Made by a program: the position numbers and the translations under genes
The notes under the pieces: model-generated
The model's database searches: none
What the model was told of the DNA's origin: nothing
Seen by the model: the letters and a program-made list of their open reading frames with translations, nothing else
Shown: piece by piece, positions 1 through 5,893 of the stretch
How positions within the stretch are numbered: position 1 is the stretch's first letter
Layout: every line of letters begins with the position of its first letter
Assembly: GCA_031262565.1 (NCBI GenBank)
Contig: JAISHL010000051.1
Span: forward strand, 1-7,303
DNA: 7,303 nucleotides
Source of the DNA: Candidatus Nomurabacteria bacterium
GTDB lineage: Bacteria; Patescibacteriota; Saccharimonadia; Saccharimonadales; Saccharimonadaceae
Direction of reading: 5' to 3'

Positions 1-882
1 AATTATATTTGGGTAATTCATGAACAGTTGCTTTTTGTTGGAGCTATAATCGGTGGCGCTGTTGGTCTTTGGCAGTTTAATCGTAACAGAAAAGACGATA
101 AATTAAACAATGAATTATCTGGTGCTCCTGATTTTTTCTTTACTGCACCGAACAAGTGCAAGAGATTTAGTATTGGTTTTTGTGATTACGACGGCGATTT
201 TATGCCAAAGATTGCAACGAGTTGCGATGGGCAATGCTCGGCATATTGGTTCAATATGGTAAATTGCGGAAAATTCGCTGCCCGAAATGTAAAGATTGTC
301 GTAATAACAGAAAGCGAAAAGAATAATATCCTTGATATTGACCGCACTCGTTGGAAAAATATTGATTTTTGGGGTGGCATGCCGATTGCATCTTCTGAAC
401 AAAAGGGCGACTTGATACCCGTATGCACCAATTTAAACGAAATAGATATAAAATCAGCAGATAAATCCATATATGTTTTAATTGAATTTCAGTCCGATTA
501 CTCTAAAATAGTATACAAGCGAATATATAAGTGGTGCATAACTGATTCTACTGATAATCATAGTGATGACACTATGCATCAAGCAAATAATTCATACACT
601 AAAAAAGATTTTATCACTGGATTAAAAAATGATTTTGTTAAAAAGTCAGACGCAAACAAACCTGATACGTCAGAGCATAAAAAACTTAAAATCACAGTTA
701 TAGACAGTATTGGAAAAGAGTTTCATGATTTGCGTCTTAATAGACCTGTTTTTATGCATGATGTTAAAACCCTTTGTTCATCGTCCAGTAATAAAACACG
801 GGTGATGAAAAAACTAAAAACAAGATTATTAAAAACAACATCAAAAAAGTTATCTATGAATGAATGGCTTTTTGATTACTAA
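1..882 (+). CDS. Membrane-anchored protein of unknown function, 5' end beyond the window
   Basis: I do not recognise this protein. The frame is open from base 1. The first start-like codon is a TTG at 28 with no SD before it, so the gene probably begins left of the window. Counting from that TTG, residues 1-17 form one hydrophobic, glycine-rich membrane segment ending in GLWQF. The basic stretch NRNRK follows, which by the positive-inside rule places the remaining ~260 residues in the cytoplasm. Residues about 35-170 look beta-rich (for example VNCGKFAARNVKIVV). Residues about 178-225 are polar and probably a linker, and the C-terminus is strongly basic (KKLKTRLLKTTSKK). Several cysteines occur but no catalytic motif is visible. 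It converges on the RhuM-like gene, and the two 3' ends overlap by 29 bases. Its AT-rich composition matches the restriction-modification block. The gene call is fairly sure; the function is unknown. Confidence 0.6.
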   Translation, partial: NYIWVIHEQLLFVGAIIGGAVGLWQFNRNRKDDKLNNELSGAPDFFFTAPNKCKRFSIGFCDYDGDFMPKIATSCDGQCSAYWFNMVNCGKFAARNVKIVVITESEKNNILDIDRTRWKNIDFWGGMPIASSEQKGDLIPVCTNLNEIDIKSADKSIYVLIEFQSDYSKIVYKRIYKWCITDSTDNHSDDTMHQANNSYTKKDFITGLKNDFVKKSDANKPDTSEHKKLKITVIDSIGKEFHDLRLNRPVFMHDVKTLCSSSSNKTRVMKKLKTRLLKTTSKKLSMNEWLFDY

Positions 883-1216
883 AAGTATGCTCAAATCGTT
901 CCGTTTCTGATGATTTCAAAGAGAAGCCGAGAGTAATAATCGCTTGTGTGTTGTAATAACGAGTTTCGTAAAGTTTTCCGTCTTCCGCACGGTGCGATAA
1001 AACGGAACTAACTGCCTTGCGGTCAAGTTTTTTAGTGGCGTAAAGTTTCAGTAAGTGCCTTGTAATAGTCGGTCGTCCCACCCCATATAATTTTGCGATT
1101 TCTTTGGCGGTCATCATCACATTTGTATTGTGTTTAATAATGGCGATTTCGGAACCAACTGATTTTTTATAGGTGTCGGGGACTAATTCGCTAACTAATC
1201 GGATTTCATCACTCAT
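854..1216 (-). CDS. RhuM-like helix-turn-helix protein, apparently C-terminally truncated
   Basis: The start is set at the ATG at 1216, giving 120 residues; upstream in-frame codons run into the preceding gene. A weak SD (AAAGAG) lies 7 bases before the ATG. Residues 35-62 (MTAKEIAKLYGVGRPTITRHLLKLYA) form a helix-turn-helix. Residues 64-108, with AEDGK, YYNTQAIITLGF and a final ERF, follow the conserved N-terminal pattern of the virulence RhuM family. Family members usually continue with an FRIWAT-like segment and reach about 300 residues or more. Here the similarity stops at residue 108 (base about 893) and a 12-residue unrelated tail follows, suggesting truncation or recombination at this point. 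The start lies one base after the stop of the restriction-enzyme gene, so it is the third gene of that operon. It may be a remnant, or a small DNA-binding regulator of the restriction-modification genes. Family assignment is fairly sure; role is unknown. Confidence 0.65.
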   Translation of the reverse strand: MSDEIRLVSELVPDTYKKSVGSEIAIIKHNTNVMMTAKEIAKLYGVGRPTITRHLLKLYATKKLDRKAVSSVLSHRAEDGKLYETRYYNTQAIITLGFSLKSSETERFEHTFSNQKAIHS

Positions 1217-1217
1217 T

Positions 1218-1985
1218 TTATTGCTCTTTAATAGTTTTGATAATTTGTAAGACATCGTGATGATGACTTTCAGATAAAATGCCAAACATTTTCAGAACTT
1301 CAAGTAAGACATTGATATTATCTTTTGTAATATCAAAATATGCCAGTTCTTTTGTTTCTGCAACGCGACCGACCAGTGGTTCGCTAGTCGCACGAAGTTC
1401 TGTGATCGGAAAACATAAATATAACATCGGCATCGTGCCTACCGCCCGTTGTTTTTCCGTTATTTTTATCTCTGTAATAATTTCATATTTTCCGAAACTA
1501 TGGACTAATAATGGGTATTTTACGAGAGTGTAGAGAAAATCAAAATCGTTAATCTTCTTATTGACGAATTCGTCGCGGTTAATTCTAATTTGTGAGTTAT
1601 TATCAATTAAATCTTCGGTTTTGATAGAATTGAGATATTTTGTAATTTCATCTAAATCGGCATCTGTTATGATACCCCATTTGTAAAAATAATAGACATA
1701 TTCAGATAATTCATATAATGATTTTTCTTTGCCATTCGCTCCAATAAATGAGGTCTCTGACAAGGTGCTATCTTTTAATTTTTCGGTTTCTTTCTTGACT
1801 ACGTCATAGCCAATTTGCCATTCGACATAATTACTCAACTTAAATCCGTCTCGCTTTGCGGCAACAGGTATTCCGTAGTCATTTAATATAGAGCGGTTTT
1901 TTATTCTAATTTTTCCACTAACTGCCGTTAGTGAAATTGGCACTTCTAACTTCTTCTCGTTTTTGTTAATTATAATTTTTGGCAT
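1218..1985 (-). CDS. Probable R.PabI-family type II restriction enzyme (GTAC, DNA glycosylase type)
   Basis: This 255-residue protein directly follows an adenine methyltransferase, the position expected of a partner restriction enzyme. It shows none of the PD-(D/E)xK, HNH or GIY-YIG signatures. Instead its residue layout fits R.PabI (226 residues, GTAC), a restriction enzyme that excises adenine and cleaves at the abasic site. The R.PabI residues are as I remember them. R.PabI E63 and Y68 correspond in spacing to E55 and Y60 (EWQIGY). H211 and D214 correspond to H241 and D244 (HHHD), with 11 residues following here against 12 in R.PabI. R27 in GKIRIK could match R32, and K174 or K178 could match lysine K154. 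About 38 extra residues lie between Y60 and H241. The start at 1985 overlaps the methyltransferase end by 20 bases and has a strong SD (AGGAGG) inside that gene, suggesting translational coupling. If not R.PabI, it is still most likely the cognate endonuclease. Confidence 0.55.
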   Translation of the reverse strand: MPKIIINKNEKKLEVPISLTAVSGKIRIKNRSILNDYGIPVAAKRDGFKLSNYVEWQIGYDVVKKETEKLKDSTLSETSFIGANGKEKSLYELSEYVYYFYKWGIITDADLDEITKYLNSIKTEDLIDNNSQIRINRDEFVNKKINDFDFLYTLVKYPLLVHSFGKYEIITEIKITEKQRAVGTMPMLYLCFPITELRATSEPLVGRVAETKELAYFDITKDNINVLLEVLKMFGILSESHHHDVLQIIKTIKEQ

Positions 1986-3117
1986 GTTTTTCTCCTCCTA
2001 TCAATTTATTAAAATACTCGTCAATTTTCTGTTTGGCGTTTTCAACCTCATGAAACTTAAATTTTCCTCTTAGAACAGGGTTATTATTGACACTTTCATA
2101 AATAAAACAATCCCTGATTTTCTTGAACTCATCGTTATCTATTATTACATCGCAGTTGCCGAGATAAAAAGGCAATTCGTCAATATAATTCTTAAAAACG
2201 TCAATGTAACAATAATACGGCAATTGTTCTAGTGGCACATAAACTGCATTATACTCGCTGTCTATAAAGGTGCGGTTTCGCCGCAACGCGTTAATATCTC
2301 GCAAGGTGTAAAATTTTGCAACAGCATTTTTATCTCCGCCATATTTTTTGTTGGGGTATTTTTGGACATAATTTACTATGGTATCAAAATCAGTTAATGC
2401 AAAAGTGCCGTCATCTTTTACCTTAAAACGATAATCTTTGATAAAATCATAATCCATGCCATTTTTATCTCGTTTATAGAGTGCGATAACGATTGGAAAT
2501 GCCGTTCCGCGAGAAGTGTCTGAAAATTCATGGCTACTTATTACAAGGCTGTCAACCAGTTTATAATTTTTTGCAAAATTTTTAAGTAAAGCAAAATTTG
2601 CCTTTTTTATCAGATATGATAATGGATGCAGAACGCAAACATAATCTGCCGACAATTTATCATAAGAAAGCAGAAAAGACATGCCGAGATCACGAGTTTT
2701 GATGTCTTGGTCAATATTTTCAGTAGTCTTTCTGTCTTTAATATTGTGGCGTAAAATCGAAGTAGTGTCATTATAAGGAGGATTCCCGACGATAACTAAC
2801 TTTTCTTCTAATGAAAGATTAAACTGTTTGCGACTAACGTTTTTTAGCGAATTGCATTCAACAAACTCTGCTTTTGTAGTCTTTTTTGCTTCATCTATCG
2901 CCACATTATCAATATCGGCTCCAATCGTGCGAGATTTTGGGTTAATGTTAAGAAAAGAGCCGTAACCGCAAGAAGAATCGAGAACTGTATAATCATTGAG
3001 TTCTCCGACATTTTCTCTCAAAATTTCCCGAGCGATTTCAACTAAATGCTCGGGCGTATAAAAACTCCCCAAATCAATCTGAGTTTTATGATTGAGATGT
3101 TTTTGACTTTTTCCCAT
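1966..3117 (-). CDS. Type II DNA adenine-N6 methyltransferase, gamma class
   Basis: This enzyme transfers a methyl group from S-adenosylmethionine to adenine in a specific DNA site, protecting host DNA from the partner nuclease encoded next. The protein has 383 residues from the chosen ATG. Motif X is GSFYTP at 17-22, motif I is DSSCGYGSF at 47-55, motif II contains the acidic GADID at 66-70, and catalytic motif IV is NPPY at 112-115. The X-I-IV order with a long C-terminal part, presumably the target recognition domain, is the gamma layout. NPPY indicates adenine N6 methylation. The frame is open to an ATG at 3159, but that extension crosses a terminator and a -10 box, so the ATG at 3117 is preferred. 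If the partner is an R.PabI homologue, the site should be GTAC. The gene leads the operon, so the methyltransferase is made first. Enzyme class is very likely; specificity is inferred. Confidence 0.88.
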   Translation of the reverse strand: MGKSQKHLNHKTQIDLGSFYTPEHLVEIAREILRENVGELNDYTVLDSSCGYGSFLNINPKSRTIGADIDNVAIDEAKKTTKAEFVECNSLKNVSRKQFNLSLEEKLVIVGNPPYNDTTSILRHNIKDRKTTENIDQDIKTRDLGMSFLLSYDKLSADYVCVLHPLSYLIKKANFALLKNFAKNYKLVDSLVISSHEFSDTSRGTAFPIVIALYKRDKNGMDYDFIKDYRFKVKDDGTFALTDFDTIVNYVQKYPNKKYGGDKNAVAKFYTLRDINALRRNRTFIDSEYNAVYVPLEQLPYYCYIDVFKNYIDELPFYLGNCDVIIDNDEFKKIRDCFIYESVNNNPVLRGKFKFHEVENAKQKIDEYFNKLIGGEKHAKNYN

Positions 3118-3133
3118 ATCTAAAATTATAGCA
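3118..3133 (-). promoter_or_regulatory. Extended -10 promoter of the methyltransferase operon, probably leaderless
   Basis: On the minus strand TGC precedes a perfect TATAAT (3130-3125), giving an extended -10 box. Only 7 bases separate the hexamer from the ATG at 3117, so transcription is expected to begin at the A of the ATG or next to it. No SD could fit. No convincing -35 box is present, which extended -10 promoters tolerate. The T-tract of the tRNA terminator lies just upstream. Confidence 0.65.
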
Positions 3134-3145
3134 TAATTTAAAACT

Positions 3146-3168
3146 AAAAAATCCGCCACGTAGACGGA
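3146..3168 (-). terminator. Rho-independent terminator of tRNA-Trp
   Basis: On the minus strand TCCGTC pairs with GGCGGA (one G-T pair) around the loop TACGT and is followed directly by six T. It begins 13 bases beyond the encoded CCA of the tRNA. It should stop tRNA transcription before the methyltransferase promoter, isolating the two units. The stem is short (6 bp) but the T-tract follows at once. Confidence 0.7.
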
Positions 3169-3181
3169 AATTTACTAATTT

Positions 3182-3257
3182 TGGCACGGGCAGCAAGGAT
3201 CGAACTCGCGACCTCTGGTTTTGGAGACCAGCGCTCTACCAGCTGAGCTATGCCCGT
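3182..3257 (-). tRNA. tRNA-Trp (anticodon CCA)
   Basis: A complete 76-base cloverleaf can be folded by eye. The acceptor arms ACGGGCA and TGCCCGT pair fully, the D stem is GCTC/GAGC, the anticodon stem CTGGT/ACCAG encloses loop CTCCAAA with anticodon CCA, and the T stem GCGAG/CTTGC encloses TTCGATC. The discriminator is G, as usual for bacterial tRNA-Trp, and the CCA end is encoded. It reads UGG as Trp, in agreement with a standard code where UGA is stop. Two open frames across it are chance. Confidence 0.96.
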
Positions 3258-3274
3258 ATGAAAAGATTGTAACA
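3258..3274 (-). promoter_or_regulatory. Extended -10 promoter of tRNA-Trp
   Basis: On the minus strand TGT precedes TACAAT (3271-3266), an extended -10 box matching TATAAT at 5 of 6 positions. Its expected start point, about 3259, lies two bases before the mature tRNA 5' end, so the precursor would have almost no 5' leader. No clear -35 box is seen. Confidence 0.5.
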
Positions 3275-3297
3275 CATTTTTTATAATAAAAATAGTA

Positions 3298-3326
3298 TTG
3301 CATTTTGATTTCGCTTGCGTTAAAAT
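3298..3326 (+). promoter_or_regulatory. Candidate upstream promoter of the alpha-glucan operon
   Basis: TTGCAT (3298-3303) and TAAAAT (3321-3326) are spaced by 17 bases, matching the sigma70 pattern at 3 of 6 and 5 of 6 positions. The expected start is about 3333, three bases before the ATG of the 10-codon leader ORF. It competes with the candidate at 3329-3358; the sequence alone does not decide. Confidence 0.35.
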
Positions 3327-3328
3327 AT

Positions 3329-3358
3329 TTGGAGTATGAACGAGAAGGCGGGTATATA
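3329..3358 (+). promoter_or_regulatory. Candidate downstream promoter of the alpha-glucan operon (leaderless start)
   Basis: TTGGAG (3329-3334) and TATATA (3353-3358) are spaced by 18 bases. Six bases separate the -10 hexamer from the glycosyltransferase ATG at 3365, so the mRNA would start at the start codon. No SD precedes that ATG, which is consistent. The -35 match is weak. Confidence 0.35.
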
Positions 3359-3368
3359 CAAGATATGA
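3336..3368 (+). CDS. Possible 10-codon leader ORF (MNEKAGIYKI)
   Basis: ATG at 3336 opens ten codons ending in a TGA that overlaps the glycosyltransferase start codon as ATGA. A GGAG lies only one base before the ATG, too close for a normal SD. If transcription starts near 3333 the ORF would be almost leaderless, and its termination could feed reinitiation at 3365. It may equally be chance. Confidence 0.2.
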   Translation: MNEKAGIYKI

Positions 3369-4657
3369 AAGTCCTGATGCTTGGGTGGGAGTTGCCACCA
3401 TACAACAGTGGCGGACTTGGAGTAGCCTGTTTTCAGATGTCAAAAGCCTTGGCGCGGCGTGGCGCGAAGGTTCGTTTTGTTTTGCCCTACTCTGCCGAGC
3501 ATCCTGATGCCGAGGAGTTTATGGACGTTTGCCATGCGGAAGATATACCGCCACTGATTGACGAAAATGGGAATTATATCGCGATGGGCGCGTATTCGGG
3601 TTGTTGCACTTGGTGTAGCGGTTCACGCACTTGCGAGCATGTTTATAAATACGGTTCGGGCTTTGTTGAAGCGACGCGAAAGTACGCCGAGCAGGTTGAT
3701 AAAATGGTTCGTCGTAAGAAAATGCAGCCACATGTTGTTCACGCGCACGATTGGCTGACGATGGAAGCTGGTGTTCGTGTAAAAATAGCGACTGGCGCAC
3801 CTCTAGTCGTGCATGTTCATGCGACAGAATTTGATCGCGCGGGCGGACAATATGGCAATCCTCTGATTCACGAGATTGAATATCATGGCTTGCAACTTGC
3901 TGATCGAATTATTGCGGTTTCACAGATTACCAAAGATATAATCGTGCGCGAATATCATATTCCAGCAGATAAAATTGAAGTCATTCACAATTCGCTTGAC
4001 CCCGACGAATTGGCGCGCACTACTGTCGGAACGAATAATTATACTTATATCAGAGAGATGAAAAGCCGAGGTTATACTATCGTAACGAATATTGGTCGTT
4101 TGACTATTCAAAAAGGTCTGATGTATCTTGTTGAGGCGGCGGCGCTGGCGGCATCTCGCAATCCAAAACTACTCTTCGTAATTTCTGGCACTGGCGAGCA
4201 ACGCGACGAATTGATTGCACGCGCGGCGGATTTGGGAATTTCCGATCGAGTCATCTTTACGGGCTTTGTTCGTGGTGCAAAATTCCGCGAGCTTTATGAG
4301 ATTTCTGATATTTTTGTTATGCCAAGCATATCAGAGCCATTTGGTCTAACCGCGTTGGAGGCGGCGCATTATGGCAATGCGGTTCTTTTGTCGAAAACCT
4401 CTGGTGTAGGCGAAATTTTGGGCAATGTTATGCGATTTGATTATTGGGACACGCGAAAATTGGCTGATGAGATTATAAATATTTCGCTAAGTCCTGCCCT
4501 GAAAACCGAGCTTATCGACAACGTCATGCGGGAATATTTGAAGTTCAGCTGGTATGATGTCGCTGAGAGAATTATGGGAGAGTATCAAAAAGTAGCACGT
4601 CGCAATTTTAATAAAAAGCGCATACATCAATTAAGAATGGAGGTAAATTATGCCTAA
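3365..4657 (+). CDS. GT4-family glycosyltransferase, glycogen-synthase-like
   Basis: This retaining GT-B glycosyltransferase probably extends alpha-1,4-glucan from a nucleotide-glucose donor in the cytoplasm. The start at 3365 gives 430 residues and places MKVLMLGWELPP at the N-terminus as in relatives; a 20-residue upstream extension has no such support. Visible are the glycine loop SGGLG (15-19), HAHDW (126-130), the donor site GRLTIQKG (244-251, with R245 and K250) and the EX7E motif EPFGLTALE (324-332). There is no signal peptide or membrane segment. An unusual cysteine group, C80, C81, C84 and C90, lies in the acceptor-side domain. The gene overlaps the GH57 gene by 8 bases, and its last codons contain that gene's SD. 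The GH57 and GH15 neighbours point to storage glucan rather than cell-surface glycan, but other GT4 roles such as sucrose- or trehalose-type synthesis cannot be excluded. Confidence 0.88.
   Translation: MKVLMLGWELPPYNSGGLGVACFQMSKALARRGAKVRFVLPYSAEHPDAEEFMDVCHAEDIPPLIDENGNYIAMGAYSGCCTWCSGSRTCEHVYKYGSGFVEATRKYAEQVDKMVRRKKMQPHVVHAHDWLTMEAGVRVKIATGAPLVVHVHATEFDRAGGQYGNPLIHEIEYHGLQLADRIIAVSQITKDIIVREYHIPADKIEVIHNSLDPDELARTTVGTNNYTYIREMKSRGYTIVTNIGRLTIQKGLMYLVEAAALAASRNPKLLFVISGTGEQRDELIARAADLGISDRVIFTGFVRGAKFRELYEISDIFVMPSISEPFGLTALEAAHYGNAVLLSKTSGVGEILGNVMRFDYWDTRKLADEIINISLSPALKTELIDNVMREYLKFSWYDVAERIMGEYQKVARRNFNKKRIHQLRMEVNYA
4639..4652 (+). promoter_or_regulatory. SD and start codon of the GH57 gene
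   Basis: GGAGG is followed by TAAATT and the ATG at 4650, an optimal 6-base spacing that fixes the start. It lies inside the end of the glycosyltransferase gene. The same 14 bases recur before the GH15 gene. Confidence 0.85.
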
Positions 4658-5864
4658 GTCAATACAACTATATCTACACGTTCATCAGCCGTGGCGCGTG
4701 CGACACTACTCGGCGTTCGACACTGGTTTTGATCATAATTATTGGCATGAAACCGCTCGTCATTCTGGAGCGGATAATGCTAGAATTTTGCGTAAAGTTG
4801 CCGAAAAATCATATCTGCCGACCAATGCGGTTCTCTTGGAAATGCTGAATCGTCACCCAGAATTTAAGCTTTCAATGTCGATCACTGGAACTTTTATCGA
4901 GCAGTGTGAGCAATATATGCCCGAGCTACTTGACTCGTTCCGCGCGCTAGTGAAAACTGGGCGAGTTGAAATTGTTGGCGAAACATATTATCACTCGCTG
5001 GCGTTTTTCTATGATCGTGGCGAGTTTGATCGACAAGTTGCTATGCACTCAAACAAAATCAATGAGATTTTTGGCGTGCGACCGACGAGTTTTCGCAATA
5101 CCGAGTTGTCTTATAATAACGACCTCGGTAAGTGGGCGGATTTGCACGGTTATAAAGCGGTTTTGGCGGAAGGTTGGGATAAAACTTTGGGTTGGCGCTC
5201 GCCGAACTTTATGTATCAACCGATTGAGGCGCGCAAAACGAAATTACTATTGAAGAATTATAAACTATCTGATGACATGGCGTTTCGTTTTTCAAATCGC
5301 GGTTGGAGCGAGTGGCCATTGACAATGGAAAAATACGCGCAGTGGCTAGATGCGGAAGATGCACCGCTGATTAACTTGTTTATGGATTATGAAACTTTTG
5401 GCGAGCATCAGTGGGCTGATACGGGAATTTTCGACTTCTTAAAACAGTTGCCGCACGAGTGGTTAAAGCGACCAGAGCATACATTTATGACTATTAGTGA
5501 AGCGGCAAGCACGTTTGATGCGTCGGATCGAGTTGATGTAACACATACGACAACTTGGGCGGACAGCGAGCGCGACCTTTCAGCGTGGTTAGGTAACCGC
5601 ATGCAACAGGAGTCGCAGAGTTATATTTACTCAATTGGTGCAGATGTTTTGGCGACCGAAGATATAAATTTGATTGGTGACTGGCGCAGATTGACAACTT
5701 CCGATCACCCATATTATATGTCGACAAAATACTGGAACGACGGCGATGTTCACGCATATTTCTCGCCGTATTCATCACCTTACGACGCATTTCTCTACTT
5801 TATGAACGCTTTACGCGATGTGCGTTTTCGCTTATTGAAACATCAAGAAAGGCGCGGAAGATAA
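4650..5864 (+). CDS. GH57 family glycoside hydrolase, alpha-amylase type
   Basis: This 404-residue enzyme should act on alpha-1,4-glucans by a retaining mechanism in the cytoplasm. The GH57 regions appear in order: HVHQPW (10-15), VEIVGETYYHSLAF (106-119), the nucleophile in RNTEL (149-153, E152), the acid/base in MDYETFG (245-251, D246) and TWADSERDLSAWLGN (302-316). No signal peptide is seen. It is near the common length for GH57 amylases and lacks the long C-terminal part of many GH57 branching enzymes, so hydrolysis or 4-alpha-glucanotransfer is likelier than branching. It overlaps the glycosyltransferase gene by 8 bases, which suggests coupled translation, and is followed 26 bases later by the GH15 gene. 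Similar GT, GH57 and GH15 sets occur in methanogens such as Methanocaldococcus jannaschii. The family is sure; the exact reaction is not. Confidence 0.93.
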   Translation: MPKSIQLYLHVHQPWRVRHYSAFDTGFDHNYWHETARHSGADNARILRKVAEKSYLPTNAVLLEMLNRHPEFKLSMSITGTFIEQCEQYMPELLDSFRALVKTGRVEIVGETYYHSLAFFYDRGEFDRQVAMHSNKINEIFGVRPTSFRNTELSYNNDLGKWADLHGYKAVLAEGWDKTLGWRSPNFMYQPIEARKTKLLLKNYKLSDDMAFRFSNRGWSEWPLTMEKYAQWLDAEDAPLINLFMDYETFGEHQWADTGIFDFLKQLPHEWLKRPEHTFMTISEAASTFDASDRVDVTHTTTWADSERDLSAWLGNRMQQESQSYIYSIGADVLATEDINLIGDWRRLTTSDHPYYMSTKYWNDGDVHAYFSPYSSPYDAFLYFMNALRDVRFRLLKHQERRGR

Positions 5865-5879
5865 TGTTAAAAAGAGGTG

Positions 5880-5893
5880 GGAGGTAAATTATG
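5880..5893 (+). promoter_or_regulatory. SD and start codon of the GH15 gene
   Basis: GGAGG, TAAATT and ATG repeat exactly the 14 bases used by the GH57 gene. This strong signal decides the start at 5891. The 26-base gap after GH57 contains no terminator, so the genes are co-transcribed. Confidence 0.85.

Noticed and set aside
1279..1533. 84-codon plus-strand frame inside the restriction-enzyme gene
   Set aside because: It is antisense to a well-supported gene with SD and operon context, and its translation has no recognisable domain.
3115..3159. Upstream ATG at 3159 as the methyltransferase start
   Set aside because: The extra 14 residues would be encoded by the terminator hairpin, T-tract and -10 box, and they precede the natural MGKSQ start without an SD.
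1..3181. Attachment-site repeat of the tRNA-Trp 3' end bounding an island
   Set aside because: I looked for copies of the tRNA 3' segment in the left part and saw none. No integrase or transposase is encoded in the window.
3305..3364. Alternative start at 3305 for the glycosyltransferase
   Set aside because: The 20 extra residues do not resemble the family. MKVLMLGWELPP is the typical N-terminus, and no SD supports the upstream codon.
3144..3443. Two open frames on the minus strand across the tRNA-Trp gene (99 and 76 codons)
   Set aside because: They run through the tRNA, its promoter and the start of the glycosyltransferase gene, and their translations show only antisense tRNA and low-complexity sequence.
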